From Streptomyces bacillaris (GTDB lineage: Bacteria > Actinomycetota > Actinomycetes > Streptomycetales > Streptomycetaceae): a stretch of DNA of 64,000 nt. The number at the start of each line of letters is the position of its first letter. Position 1 is the stretch's first letter. This document shows, piece after piece, positions 1 to 8,294 of this stretch. A model generated the notes under the pieces. The model did not search any database. It was given only the letters and a program-made list of their open reading frames with translations, and was not told where the DNA came from. A program made the position numbers and the translations under genes. The stretch covers positions 4,154,001 through 4,218,000 of the forward strand of contig NZ_CP029378.1 in NCBI RefSeq assembly GCF_003268675.1. The letters are read 5' to 3'.

Positions 1-387
1 TTCGCGGTGCCCAACTCCCTCTCGGACCACACCTCCTGGTCGAGCGGGACGATCGGCGGGGCCATGGTGTGGCCGCTGCTGCTCGGTGGCGCGCTCTCCT
101 GGCTGGTGGTGGCCCTCTCGGCGAAGGTGGGCCGGCAGCCGGTCATCTTCACCCTCCTCGCCCTCAGCGCCGTCGGCGTGCTGCTGGCCTCGGTGAGCAC
201 CGTGGCGATCCTGCTGCTCCTCGCCCAGGCCCTCGCCTCGATCGCGGCCGCCTCCGGCCAGGGCGTCTTCGCGGTGCACTCCACCAAGGCGGTGCCCGAC
301 GAGGAACGGCCCGCAGCCATCGGTCTGTTCAACCTCTTCTACCTGCTCGGCGCGGCCTTCGGACCGGCCATCGTCTCGCTCCTCTAG
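1..387 (+). CDS. MFS transporter, C-terminal part (5' end outside window)
   Basis: The reading frame is open from the first base and ends at TAG 385-387, so only the last 128 residues are present. They form about four hydrophobic helices separated by short loops, one with a basic GRQ turn (residues about 43-45), and end in a glycine/alanine-rich helix typical of the last segments of a major facilitator superfamily exporter. Substrate cannot be read from this part. It converges on the N-acetyltransferase gene, with a strong hairpin between them. It may export the product of the neighbouring pathway, but that is inference from position only. Confidence 0.8.
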   Translation, partial: FAVPNSLSDHTSWSSGTIGGAMVWPLLLGGALSWLVVALSAKVGRQPVIFTLLALSAVGVLLASVSTVAILLLLAQALASIAAASGQGVFAVHSTKAVPDEERPAAIGLFNLFYLLGAAFGPAIVSLL

Positions 388-405
388 GACCCCGGCGGGT
401 ACGGC

Positions 406-436
406 GAGAGCCCCGGCACCAGGTGCCGGGGCTCTC
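406..436. terminator. Bidirectional hairpin terminator between convergent genes
   Basis: Bases 406-420 are a perfect inverted repeat of 422-436 (up to 14-15 GC-rich pairs with a tiny loop). The hairpin lies between the MFS stop at 387 and the N-acetyltransferase stop at 454, and a short T-containing stretch follows on the plus strand. It fits a terminator serving both genes. Confidence 0.8.
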
Positions 437-453
437 TTCGTGTGCGGGGTCCG

Positions 454-1338
454 TCAGCAGGCGGCGGCGCTCTCCCCGCGCTGCAGGAACCCCAGGAGCA
501 GCGAGACGTCCTCGTCGGTCAGGGTGAGACCGAACTTCTCCCGCAGGGCGGCCACCACCTCGTCCGGGGCGAGCACGGCACGCTCGGTGCGCCCGTCGGG
601 GTGGTCGGTGACCAGCACGTCGTTGCGCAGCCGGTGCCGTACGGTCTCCGAACCGCGCTGCGCCACCAGCCGGTTGACGAACGGGGAGCCCGGACGGGTG
701 GAGCTGACGTAGTGCGCCGCCCGGTAGTCGACCTCGTACTGGCGCTCGGGCCGGAAGACGTAGAGGTCGCTCCAGCGGCCCTCCCCGTCCTGCGACCGCA
801 GCACCCAGTGGCCGTCGTCCACGCCCAGTTCCCAGCTCCAGGCCCCCACGGTCGCGCGGGCGCCGTCGCGCAGCGGCATCGGCTCGATCAGCCCCGCGTA
901 GCCGTAGCCGGGGTCGGCCAGCCACACCGTGTCCGGCTCGTCCGCCGTCCTGACCAGCAGGGAGGTGTGCGAGCGGAACCGGCGCCTGGTGTCGCCCTCC
1001 CGGATCCGCGACAGCATCCGCATCACCGGGAAACCGAGGCGGTCCAGCGCGGCGGCGAAGAGCAGATTGGTCTCGTAGCAGTAGCCGCCGCGCCCGGAGC
1101 GGACCAGTTTCCGCTCCAGTTCGGCGATGTCCAGCGAGACCGTGCGGCCGACCGCGATGTCGACGTTCTCGAAGGAGATGGTGCTCATATGGGCCCGGTG
1201 CACCTGCTGAAGGGTCTTCAGCGAGTTGTCCCGGACACCCTCGTATCCGATCCGCCGCAGATAGGCGTCCAGATCGAGCCTGTCCGAACCCCACTCGGGT
1301 GAGTGGTCGATGTCGAACGTGGGCGCGATGGCGTACAT
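454..1338 (-). CDS. Arylamine N-acetyltransferase family protein (possible amide synthase)
   Basis: The 294-residue protein belongs to the arylamine N-acetyltransferase (NAT) family. The Cys-His-Asp triad is visible: Cys87 in RGGYCYE, His124 in SHTSLLV and Asp142 in LADPGYG. NAT enzymes move acyl groups from CoA to aromatic amines. Members in antibiotic clusters (RifF type) instead release polyketides as amides onto an aromatic amine. The ATG at 1338 is preferred because an AAGGAG site lies about 10 bases upstream. A longer start at 1389 would begin one base after the stop of the asparagine synthetase-like gene. The gene ends the minus-strand set that also holds the amidotransferase and esterase. 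The nearby 3-hydroxyanthranilate genes make an aromatic amine the likely substrate, which is inference. Confidence 0.88.
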   Translation of the reverse strand: MYAIAPTFDIDHSPEWGSDRLDLDAYLRRIGYEGVRDNSLKTLQQVHRAHMSTISFENVDIAVGRTVSLDIAELERKLVRSGRGGYCYETNLLFAAALDRLGFPVMRMLSRIREGDTRRRFRSHTSLLVRTADEPDTVWLADPGYGYAGLIEPMPLRDGARATVGAWSWELGVDDGHWVLRSQDGEGRWSDLYVFRPERQYEVDYRAAHYVSSTRPGSPFVNRLVAQRGSETVRHRLRNDVLVTDHPDGRTERAVLAPDEVVAALREKFGLTLTDEDVSLLLGFLQRGESAAAC

Positions 1339-1390
1339 CAGGTCGGCACTCCTTCCGGGGGGCACGGACAGCATCGGGTCGGGAGACATG

Positions 1391-3247
1391 TCAGGCCTCG
1401 ACCCGGACCCCGTACTCGGTGACCCAGGTGTTGAACTCGACGAGCCGTTCCATCACCGCCCGGGTCCCCCAGAGCCCGCCGAGCCCGGCGTACGACTCCA
1501 GCGGCTTGTCCAGCAGCCGCTGGATGCCCTCGGCCGGCACCAGCTCCAGCACCGGTGAACCCTCGTGGAGCAGGGCGGCGACCTTGTCGCGCAGCGCCCG
1601 TACGTACTCGTGGTCCTGGGTGGAGGGGTACGGGCTCTTCTTGCGGGTCAGCACCGACTCCGGGAGCACGTCGGCGGTCGCCGCGCGCAGCAGGCTCTTC
1701 TCCCGGCCGTCGAAGGTCTTCATCTCCCACGGCACGTTGAAGACGTACTCCACGAGCCGGTGGTCGGTGAAGGGGACCCGGACCTCCAGGCTGGCGGCCA
1801 TGCTGATCCGGTCCTTGCGGTCGAGCAGGAAGTTCTCCCAGCGGGAGATGTTGAGGTAGAGCAGCTCGCGCATGCGCTCCTCACGGCCGGACTCGCCCTC
1901 CAGCCGGGGGACTTCGGCCAGCGCCTCGGCGTAGCGCGTCTTGACGTACTCCTCCAGGCCGAGCCGGTCCCAGAGGCCGATCTCCTTCATGGTGTCGAGC
2001 CCGCCGAGCCGCCGCCAGGCGTCGTACCAGGGGAAGGTGTCGCCCTCGACGGCCTCCTGGTCGAAGAACCAGTTGTAGCCGCCGAAGAGTTCGTCCGCGG
2101 TCTCCCCGGAGAGGGCGACGGTCACCTGGCGCTTGAGCGCGGTGCACAGGTGGAGCAGTGAGTGCTCCATGTCGCCGGTGGAGATGGGCAGGTCCTGGCA
2201 GCGCAGCACCCGGGAGCGGATGGACTCGTCCAGGACGTCGGCGTTCTCCAGCTCGACGATGATGTGCTCGGCGCCGCACTTCTCGGCGACCTCGACGGCG
2301 TACGGGGTGTCGGGGTCCTGCCAGATGCCGTTCCCGGCGAAGGCCTCGTCGTTGCCCTTGAAGTCGATCGAGAACGCCTTGACGCGCTCGGTGCGCCCCT
2401 GGTCCCGGAAGGCCTTGGCGGCCAGGGCGGTCAGGGCGCTGGAGTCCAGTCCGCCGGAGAGCAGGGTGCCGACGGGGACGTCCGCGATGAGCTGGCGGCG
2501 GACGATGTCGTCCAGCAGCTCCCGGACCCGGGCGATGGTGGTGTCGAGGTCGTCGCCGTGCGGGTGGGCGGTCAGCTCCCAGTAGGTGCGGACCGAGTGG
2601 CCCGCCTTGGTGAAGCGCACGATGGTGCCGGGCACCACCTCGTGCATGCCCTTGAAGACGGCGTGGCCGGGGGTGTTGATGATGGCGAAGATCTCGGCCA
2701 GTCCCTCGCGGTCGACGACCGCCTCGGCCTCGGGGTGGGCCAGGATCGCCTTGGCCTCGGAGCCGAAGAGGACGCCGTCGCGGGTCGGGTAGTAGAAGAG
2801 CGGCTTCACGCCCATCCGGTCCCGGACCAGGAGGAGTTCCTCGTTGCGCGGGTCCCAGATGGCCAGCGCGTACATCCCGTTGAGCCGCTCCGCGAACTCC
2901 TCGCCCCACTGGAGGTAGGCGTGGAGCACCACCTCGGTGTCGCTGGAGGTGCGGAACTCATGGCCGAGCCCGCTCAACTCCTCTTTCAGCTCAAGGAAGT
3001 TGTAGACCTCACCGGTGTAGACGACGGTCGGCAGGCCGTCGTCGGGCGCGGTCACGTGCATCGGCTGGCGGCCGCCCTCCAGGTCGATGACCGAGAGCCG
3101 GCAGTGGCCGAGGGCCACGTGCGGGTCGGTCCACACGCCCTCGTCGTCCGGGCCCCGGCAGGCCATCGTGGCGGTCATGGCCTGGGCGGTGGCGCCCAGT
3201 CGGGTCAGATCGCGGTCGTAGCCGACCCAGCCTGCGAGTCCACACAT
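1391..3247 (-). CDS. asnB: Asparagine synthetase (glutamine-hydrolysing)-like amidotransferase
   Basis: This is a 618-residue class II glutamine amidotransferase/ATP pyrophosphatase protein. Cys2 after the initiator Met (MCGLAG) is the Ntn glutaminase nucleophile, and the synthetase domain has the PP-loop SGGLDSS at residues 264-270. The length fits AsnB. The start ATG at 3247 has a GAAAGGA site upstream. AsnB makes asparagine from aspartate, but cluster-borne relatives often amidate other carboxylates. It lies between the NAT and esterase genes beside a 3-hydroxyanthranilate pathway and an aspartate-consuming nitrite pathway. It could therefore make an aryl carboxamide or affect the aspartate pool. 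Which one cannot be told from sequence. Confidence 0.9.
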   Translation of the reverse strand: MCGLAGWVGYDRDLTRLGATAQAMTATMACRGPDDEGVWTDPHVALGHCRLSVIDLEGGRQPMHVTAPDDGLPTVVYTGEVYNFLELKEELSGLGHEFRTSSDTEVVLHAYLQWGEEFAERLNGMYALAIWDPRNEELLLVRDRMGVKPLFYYPTRDGVLFGSEAKAILAHPEAEAVVDREGLAEIFAIINTPGHAVFKGMHEVVPGTIVRFTKAGHSVRTYWELTAHPHGDDLDTTIARVRELLDDIVRRQLIADVPVGTLLSGGLDSSALTALAAKAFRDQGRTERVKAFSIDFKGNDEAFAGNGIWQDPDTPYAVEVAEKCGAEHIIVELENADVLDESIRSRVLRCQDLPISTGDMEHSLLHLCTALKRQVTVALSGETADELFGGYNWFFDQEAVEGDTFPWYDAWRRLGGLDTMKEIGLWDRLGLEEYVKTRYAEALAEVPRLEGESGREERMRELLYLNISRWENFLLDRKDRISMAASLEVRVPFTDHRLVEYVFNVPWEMKTFDGREKSLLRAATADVLPESVLTRKKSPYPSTQDHEYVRALRDKVAALLHEGSPVLELVPAEGIQRLLDKPLESYAGLGGLWGTRAVMERLVEFNTWVTEYGVRVEA

Positions 3248-3315
3248 AGTGCCTCGGTTCCTTTCCTCGTGTTCAGCCGTGTCAACAGCGCTGTGGAGAA
3301 GTCGGGCCGCGCGAA

Positions 3316-5004
3316 TCAGGTACGGGGCACCCAGCCGGCCCGGTCCCAGTAGCGGAGCTGGTCCGCCTTGAAGGTGGTGGAGAGACGGGCGACGTCCGGG
3401 CCGCCGACCACCATCGTGGTGGGCCGCAGCGGGGCGAACTCCGGCCACACCGGCGCGTTCGGGGCGGACGGGCGGCCGGTGCGGGCGAAGGAGGCGATCA
3501 GGTCGATCAGGGTGTCGGAGACCTGGCGTTCCAGCGGGCCGTCGCCGTAGGCGGGCTCGTTGGCGGGCAGCGCGTGCGAGCCGAAGAGGAACTTCGACGT
3601 CGCCTCGTGCGGGGTGCCGGAGAAGGGGGCGCGCACCGGGTGGGCGAACTCCATCAGGTACTGCGGGGAGCGGCCCTCGCGGGCGTGGCGCTCGGCCAGC
3701 CGGACGATCTGGTAGCGGAAGAGGCCGTCGCCCCAGATCTCGGTCCAGATCGACATCGGGTCCTGCGGGAGCCCGCCCCGGACGGCCGCCTTGCGGTAGA
3801 AGGCGATGGCCTGGTCCACATCGCGGTAGCCGACCCGGGCGCTGCCCTTGCGCAGAACCATGAAGACGGCCTCGCGCAGCTCGGCGTCGTTGGTGGGGTG
3901 GGGGCCGGGGTAGGGGTAGCCGGGTCCGCCGGTGAAGAAGGAACCCTCGGTACGGGCGTAGATCGGCATGATCGGTATCTGCGGGGTGGGCAGCTCGTGG
4001 TCGAAGCCGCGCATCCACTGCCCGTCGGGCACCGGGCCCCGGTACTCGCGCCAGCCGGTCACCGGCCGGTCGGCCGGGTCGCCGGAGTACAGCTCCTCCC
4101 AGGCGGCCTTGAGGTCGAGACCCGGTACGGTGCGCAGTCCGGCGACGGTGGTGCCGAGCCGGGAGGCGAGCAGCGCGTAGACCTCGCGCGACTCCTGCGG
4201 GGTGGTCGAACTGGCCGGGTTCCAGACGTGCTTGACGCTGATCGGCACCGCCCGTCTGATCACCCCGCGCAGCTGCGGGAGCAGGCTCAGCTGCCAGGTG
4301 CTCGACCCGCCCGCCGAGGTGCCCGCCAGGGTGATGTTGCCCGGGTCGCCGCCGAAGGCCGCCGCGTTGGCCTGGACCCAGCGCAGCAGCGCCGCCTGGT
4401 CCTGGAGCCCCCAGTTGGCGAAGGACTGCGTACGGGGGTCGGTGAACTCCTCGTGGAGCCCCCAGCCGAGCAGCCCCAGGCGGTAGTTGAAGTTGATGAC
4501 GACCATGTCGCCGCGCGCGGCGGGCTTGGCGCCGTCGTAGTCGGGCTCGCTGCCCGCCCCGAGGAACCAGCCGCCGCCGTGGATGTAGACGACCACCGGC
4601 CGACGGCCGGTGGTGCCCGGGGTCCAGACGTTGGCGTAGAGACAGTCCTCGCTGCTGTCCGGCAGGTAGTCGGTCTGGAGCGCGGGCGCCCCGAAGGCCG
4701 TGGCGTCCCGGACCCCGTTCCACGGCTCGGCCGGGCGCGGGGAGGCGAAGCGGAGCGGACCCACCGGCGGGGCCGCGTAGGGGACACCGCGGAAGACGGT
4801 GACGTCGCCCTGGCGCTCACCGGCGATGCGGCCCTCGGTGGTACGGACGACCACCGAACCGCTGCGGGGCCGGGGGGCCCGGTGGGAGGGGGTGGCGGCC
4901 GCGGCCGGAACCACCGAGCCGGCGGTCGCCGCGGCGGCCGCGGCGGCGGCAGCGGTGACGACGAACGTGCGCCGGGCGAGGCCGGAGCTGTTGCGTGATG
5001 TCAT
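3316..5004 (-). CDS. Tat-exported type B carboxylesterase
   Basis: The 562-residue protein begins with a twin-arginine signal (RR at residues 11-12, then a long alanine-rich helix), so it is probably exported folded. The carboxylesterase type B signature EDCLYANVW starts near residue 119, and the nucleophile elbow GTSAGG places the catalytic serine at residue 230. The family hydrolyses esters or amides using a Ser-Glu/Asp-His triad. It is the first gene of the minus-strand set and ends 68 bases before the asparagine synthetase-like gene. An exported esterase in a cluster could unmask a protected product or act on outside substrates. This is inference; no specific substrate is indicated. Confidence 0.88.
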   Translation of the reverse strand: MTSRNSSGLARRTFVVTAAAAAAAAATAGSVVPAAAATPSHRAPRPRSGSVVVRTTEGRIAGERQGDVTVFRGVPYAAPPVGPLRFASPRPAEPWNGVRDATAFGAPALQTDYLPDSSEDCLYANVWTPGTTGRRPVVVYIHGGGWFLGAGSEPDYDGAKPAARGDMVVINFNYRLGLLGWGLHEEFTDPRTQSFANWGLQDQAALLRWVQANAAAFGGDPGNITLAGTSAGGSSTWQLSLLPQLRGVIRRAVPISVKHVWNPASSTTPQESREVYALLASRLGTTVAGLRTVPGLDLKAAWEELYSGDPADRPVTGWREYRGPVPDGQWMRGFDHELPTPQIPIMPIYARTEGSFFTGGPGYPYPGPHPTNDAELREAVFMVLRKGSARVGYRDVDQAIAFYRKAAVRGGLPQDPMSIWTEIWGDGLFRYQIVRLAERHAREGRSPQYLMEFAHPVRAPFSGTPHEATSKFLFGSHALPANEPAYGDGPLERQVSDTLIDLIASFARTGRPSAPNAPVWPEFAPLRPTTMVVGGPDVARLSTTFKADQLRYWDRAGWVPRT

Positions 5005-5580
5005 GACGAGAGATCTCCAGGGGCCTAGAGGTGTCGCGCCGATCGGGCCGGGATTCCAGGGCGCCCGGGCGGGCGCCTCGCGGTGGTGCCGCGCCTCCGC
5101 GTCGCATCGGGCGACAGGGACGGCGGCGGTGCCCCGCGACGCACCGCACCGGGTGCGCGGGCCCGTCCGGCCCTGATCGGCAAGGCACTCCCTCGCGCCG
5201 GAACGGGCGCAGAGCAGGGGTCGGGAGCGGGCTCATGGTGCAACGTTTCTTCCTTGGTGGCCCAGTTCGGCCCGGGTAGTCCGTCAGGTCCGGGCCGCTG
5301 GACGCGGGTAGACCTGATGGAATCCGCGTCACCTGACGAACTGCTGATCCGTTGGTTGGCTCTTGACCGGAGTCCGGCCCAGGATCGGCAGCCGGACCAG
5401 GGCGGGACGGCCGCCCCCTCCGACCCGCGGGCTCGGGTCACACCGGAACCGAGTGGCGCGGGCACGTCCCGTACGCCGCCTCGTCGCCGACGACGCCCGC
5501 GACGGGTTCGCCGACGCCGCACCGACTCACACCCGACAGCGAGCGTTCCCCGCTCGCGCCATGCGACCGTGGAGGCACCA
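5005..5580. promoter_or_regulatory. Divergent intergenic region with repeated GACCTGACGG-like motifs
   Basis: This 576-base gene-free stretch separates the minus-strand esterase set from the plus-strand 3-hydroxyanthranilate operon, so it should hold both promoters. Within 60 bases it has the reverse complement of GACCTGACGG at 5281-5290, GACCTGATGG at 5311-5320 and CACCTGACGA near 5330. Similar motifs occur in the other divergent region near 18.15-18.28 kb. A TTGACC hexamer occurs near 5363. A regulator site is possible but unproven. The plus-strand start at 5581 has GGAGG five bases upstream. Confidence 0.45.
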
Positions 5581-6757
5581 GTGGACAACGTCGTGTCCGA
5601 GATCCGGCTCAGGCCCGCACTCCAGCAGCCGGAGTGGCCCGATGCCGAACACCTGGAGAACGTGCGCAGAGAGCTGTCCGGCCGCCGGGCCCTCGTCCGG
5701 TACGAGGACGTCCAGGCCTTACGGTCGGTCCTCGCGCAGGTGGCGCGGGGCGAGGCCCAGGTGGTCCAGGCGGGCGACTGCGCCGAGGACCCCATGGAGT
5801 CCAGCGCGGGGTACGTCGCCCGCAAGGCCGCCGTGCTCGACCTGATGGCCGGGCCATGAAGCTGGCCTCGCACCGGCCCGTCGTCCGGATCGGCCGGATC
5901 GCCGGGCAGTTCGCCAAGCCCCGCTCCAACCCGACGGAGCGGGTCAACGGGGTCGAACTCCCCGTCTACCGGGGCCACATGGTCAACAGCCCCGAACCCG
6001 CCCCCAAGGGCCGCATCCCCGACCCGGCCCGGCTGCTCACCGGCTACGAGGCGGCCGACGAGATGATGGGCCACCTCGGCTGGGACGGCACCCCGCGCGA
6101 ACAGGCCCGTGCCATCGACCCGTTGGTGTGGACGAGCCACGAGGCGCTGCTGCTCGACTACGAGCTGCCGATGCTCCGGCGGGACGGCTCGGGCGCCCTC
6201 TGGCTCTCCTCCACCCACCTGCCGTGGATCGGTGAGCGCACCCGTTCGCTGGACGGGGCCCACGTGGAGCTGTTCTCCTCCATCGCCAACCCGGTGGCCT
6301 GCAAGGTCGGCCCCTCGATGACTGTCTCCGACCTGCTCGCCCTCTGCGAGCGGCTCGACCCCACCCGCTCGCCCGGCCGCCTCACCCTCATCTCCCGGAT
6401 GGGCGCGGACACCGTCGGGGAGCGGCTGCCCGCGCTGGTGGCGGCCGTACGGGAGGCCGGGCACCCGGTGAGCTGGCTCTGCGACCCGATGCACGGCAAC
6501 ACCGTGACCACCCCGAGGGGCTCAAGACCCGCTACCTGGACCACGTGGAGCGGGAGGTGCGCGGCTTCCTCACCGCCGTCCGCTGCGCAGGCGGCATCGC
6601 CGGCGGCGTCCATCTGGAGACCACCCCCGACGACGTCACCGAGTGCGTGCGCAACGAGGCCCGCGCCCACCAGGTCGGGGAGAAGTACACCAGCTTCTGC
6701 GACCCCCGCCTCACCGCCTCCCAGGCGGTCTCGGTCATCGCCGCCTGGCGCGGCTGA
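5581..6757 (+). CDS. Class II DAHP synthase (PhzC-like), two apparent frameshifts
   Basis: The product resembles class II 3-deoxy-D-arabino-heptulosonate-7-phosphate synthases, the first shikimate-pathway step, often duplicated in clusters that drain chorismate. Diagnostic pieces lie in three successive frames: VVQAGDCAE in frame 1, then RIGRIAGQFAKPRS and CDPMHGNT in frame 3, then VHLETTPDDVTE and the C-terminus in frame 2. Each switch fits loss of one base in a run: GGG at 5851-5853 and CCCC at 6511-6514. Restoring both gives about 392 residues, normal for the family. Start is GTG 5581 with GGAGG upstream. Because the rest is fully conserved, assembly error is likelier than real inactivation. 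It opens the plus-strand 3-hydroxyanthranilate operon. Confidence 0.85.
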
Positions 6758-6838
6758 CCGGCGGGTCCACCGGGCCCCACCCCCCACGCAGCACCCCGTG
6801 AGCACACCCGTACCACCCTCGTACGAAGGAGAGTTCAG

Positions 6839-7609
6839 GTGGAAGAGCAGACAGCGCTGGTCACCGGGGCGGCCGGAGGCATCGGCGCGGCCGTGGTCCG
6901 GCTCCTCGCCGAGCAGGGCACCACGGTGGTCGCGGTCGACCGCGACGCCGCCCGGCTGGCCGAGGAGGTCGCCAAGCTCCGCGCGGAGTCCCTCCAGGTG
7001 GCGGACTTCCCGGTCGACGTCTCCGACAGCGCGGCGGTGGAGGCCATGGTCGCGGCCGCCGAGGAGCAGATCGGCCCCATCGACCAGCTGGTCAACGCCG
7101 CCGGGGTGCTGCGCCTGGGCCCGGTCAAGGACATCACCGACGAGGACCTGCGGGCCATGCTCGACGTCAACGTCACCGGGGTGCTCAACGTGACGCGCGC
7201 GGTCGTCAACCGGATGATCCCGCGCGCCCGGGGCGCCATCGTCACCGTCACCTCCAACGCGGCCGTCACCCCCCGGGCCGGGATGGCCGCCTACGCCGCC
7301 TCCAAGGCCGCCGCGACCCAGCTCGTCAAGTCGCTCGGCCTGGAGGTCGCCCAGTACGGCATCCGCTGCAACACCGTGGCCCCCGGCTCCACCGACACCC
7401 CGATGCTCCGCTCCATGTGGCACGACCGGGAGGCCGAGCAGCACACCCTGGACGGCTCCCCCTCCGCGTACCGCGTCGGCATCCCGCTGCGCCGGATCGG
7501 CCGCCCCGACGACGTCGCGGAGGCGGTGGCGTTCCTGCTCTCCGACCGGGCCGCCCAGATCACCCTGCACGACCTGACCGTGGACGGCGGCGCCTCCCTG
7601 GGCGCCTGA
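6839..7609 (+). CDS. 2,3-dihydro-3-hydroxyanthranilate dehydrogenase (DhbA-like SDR)
   Basis: A 256-residue short-chain dehydrogenase close in layout to 2,3-dihydro-2,3-dihydroxybenzoate dehydrogenase (DhbA/EntA). The NAD-binding motif VTGAAGGIG is at residues 8-16, with NAAG near 86-89, Ser139 and the YAASK active site (Tyr152, Lys156). Next to PhzD- and PhzE-like genes, the expected reaction is NAD-dependent oxidation of 2,3-dihydro-3-hydroxyanthranilate to aromatic 3-hydroxyanthranilate, as known from benzoxazole-antibiotic pathways. Start is GTG 6839 with AAGGAG about eight bases upstream. It follows the DAHP synthase gene by 81 bases in the same operon. Confidence 0.88.
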   Translation: MEEQTALVTGAAGGIGAAVVRLLAEQGTTVVAVDRDAARLAEEVAKLRAESLQVADFPVDVSDSAAVEAMVAAAEEQIGPIDQLVNAAGVLRLGPVKDITDEDLRAMLDVNVTGVLNVTRAVVNRMIPRARGAIVTVTSNAAVTPRAGMAAYAASKAAATQLVKSLGLEVAQYGIRCNTVAPGSTDTPMLRSMWHDREAEQHTLDGSPSAYRVGIPLRRIGRPDDVAEAVAFLLSDRAAQITLHDLTVDGGASLGA

Positions 7610-7670
7610 TCCCCCGGGCGGTGCCCGGCGACCGGAACGCGACCACCCACGAAAGGAACCAGGACCACCC

Positions 7671-8294
7671 ATGGCCGGCATCGCCCCCATCCCGCCGTAC
7701 CCGCTCCCCGAGCGCGGCGACCTTCCCGACAACACCGCCCGGTGGAGCATCGACCCCGACCGGGCCGTCCTGCTCGTCCACGACATGCAGCGCTACTTCC
7801 TCCAGCCGTTCGCCCCCGAGCTGCGCGACCCGCTGCTCGCGAACGCCGCCCGGCTGCGCGCCCACGCGCTGGCGACCGGGATGCCGGTGGCGTACACCGC
7901 CCAGCCCGGCAGCATGACCCCCGAGGAGCGCGGGCTGCTCAAGGACTTCTGGGGGCCGGGCATGCGCGCCGAGCCCGCCGACCGCGAGGTGGTCGACGAG
8001 CTGACGCCCGCGCCCGGCTCCTGGATGCTCACCAAGTGGCGCTACAGCGCCTTCTTCCGCACCGACCTGCTGGAGCGGATGCGCGCGGCCGGCCGGGACC
8101 AGCTCGTCATCTGCGGTGTCTACGGGCACGTCGGCATCCTGGCGACGGCCGTCGAGTCCTTCACCCAGGACATCGAGACCTTCCTGATCGCGGACGCCGT
8201 CGGGGACTTCTCCCTGGAACGGCACCGGATGACCATGGAGTACGCCGCACACCGCTGCGCCGTCGTGCTCACGACCAAGGAGGCGGTGGGCTGA
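7671..8294 (+). CDS. PhzD-like isochorismatase
   Basis: A 207-residue isochorismatase-fold hydrolase. Asp38 (in LLVHDMQ) and Lys122 (in LTKWRYS) fall at the numbers of the catalytic residues of Pseudomonas PhzD, and GVYGHVG (149-155) matches the family signature. PhzD hydrolyses 2-amino-2-deoxyisochorismate to 2,3-dihydro-3-hydroxyanthranilate and pyruvate. No aryl carrier domain is fused, unlike EntB, so the product should be free. The stop overlaps the start of the PhzE-like gene (ATGA), consistent with translational coupling of consecutive steps. Confidence 0.92.
   Translation: MAGIAPIPPYPLPERGDLPDNTARWSIDPDRAVLLVHDMQRYFLQPFAPELRDPLLANAARLRAHALATGMPVAYTAQPGSMTPEERGLLKDFWGPGMRAEPADREVVDELTPAPGSWMLTKWRYSAFFRTDLLERMRAAGRDQLVICGVYGHVGILATAVESFTQDIETFLIADAVGDFSLERHRMTMEYAAHRCAVVLTTKEAVG

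Noticed and set aside
1391..4723. A 1,110-codon open frame running through both the esterase and amidotransferase regions
   Set aside because: Its first half is an out-of-frame, Arg/Pro-rich reading of the esterase gene. Only the part from 3247 down is a real protein.
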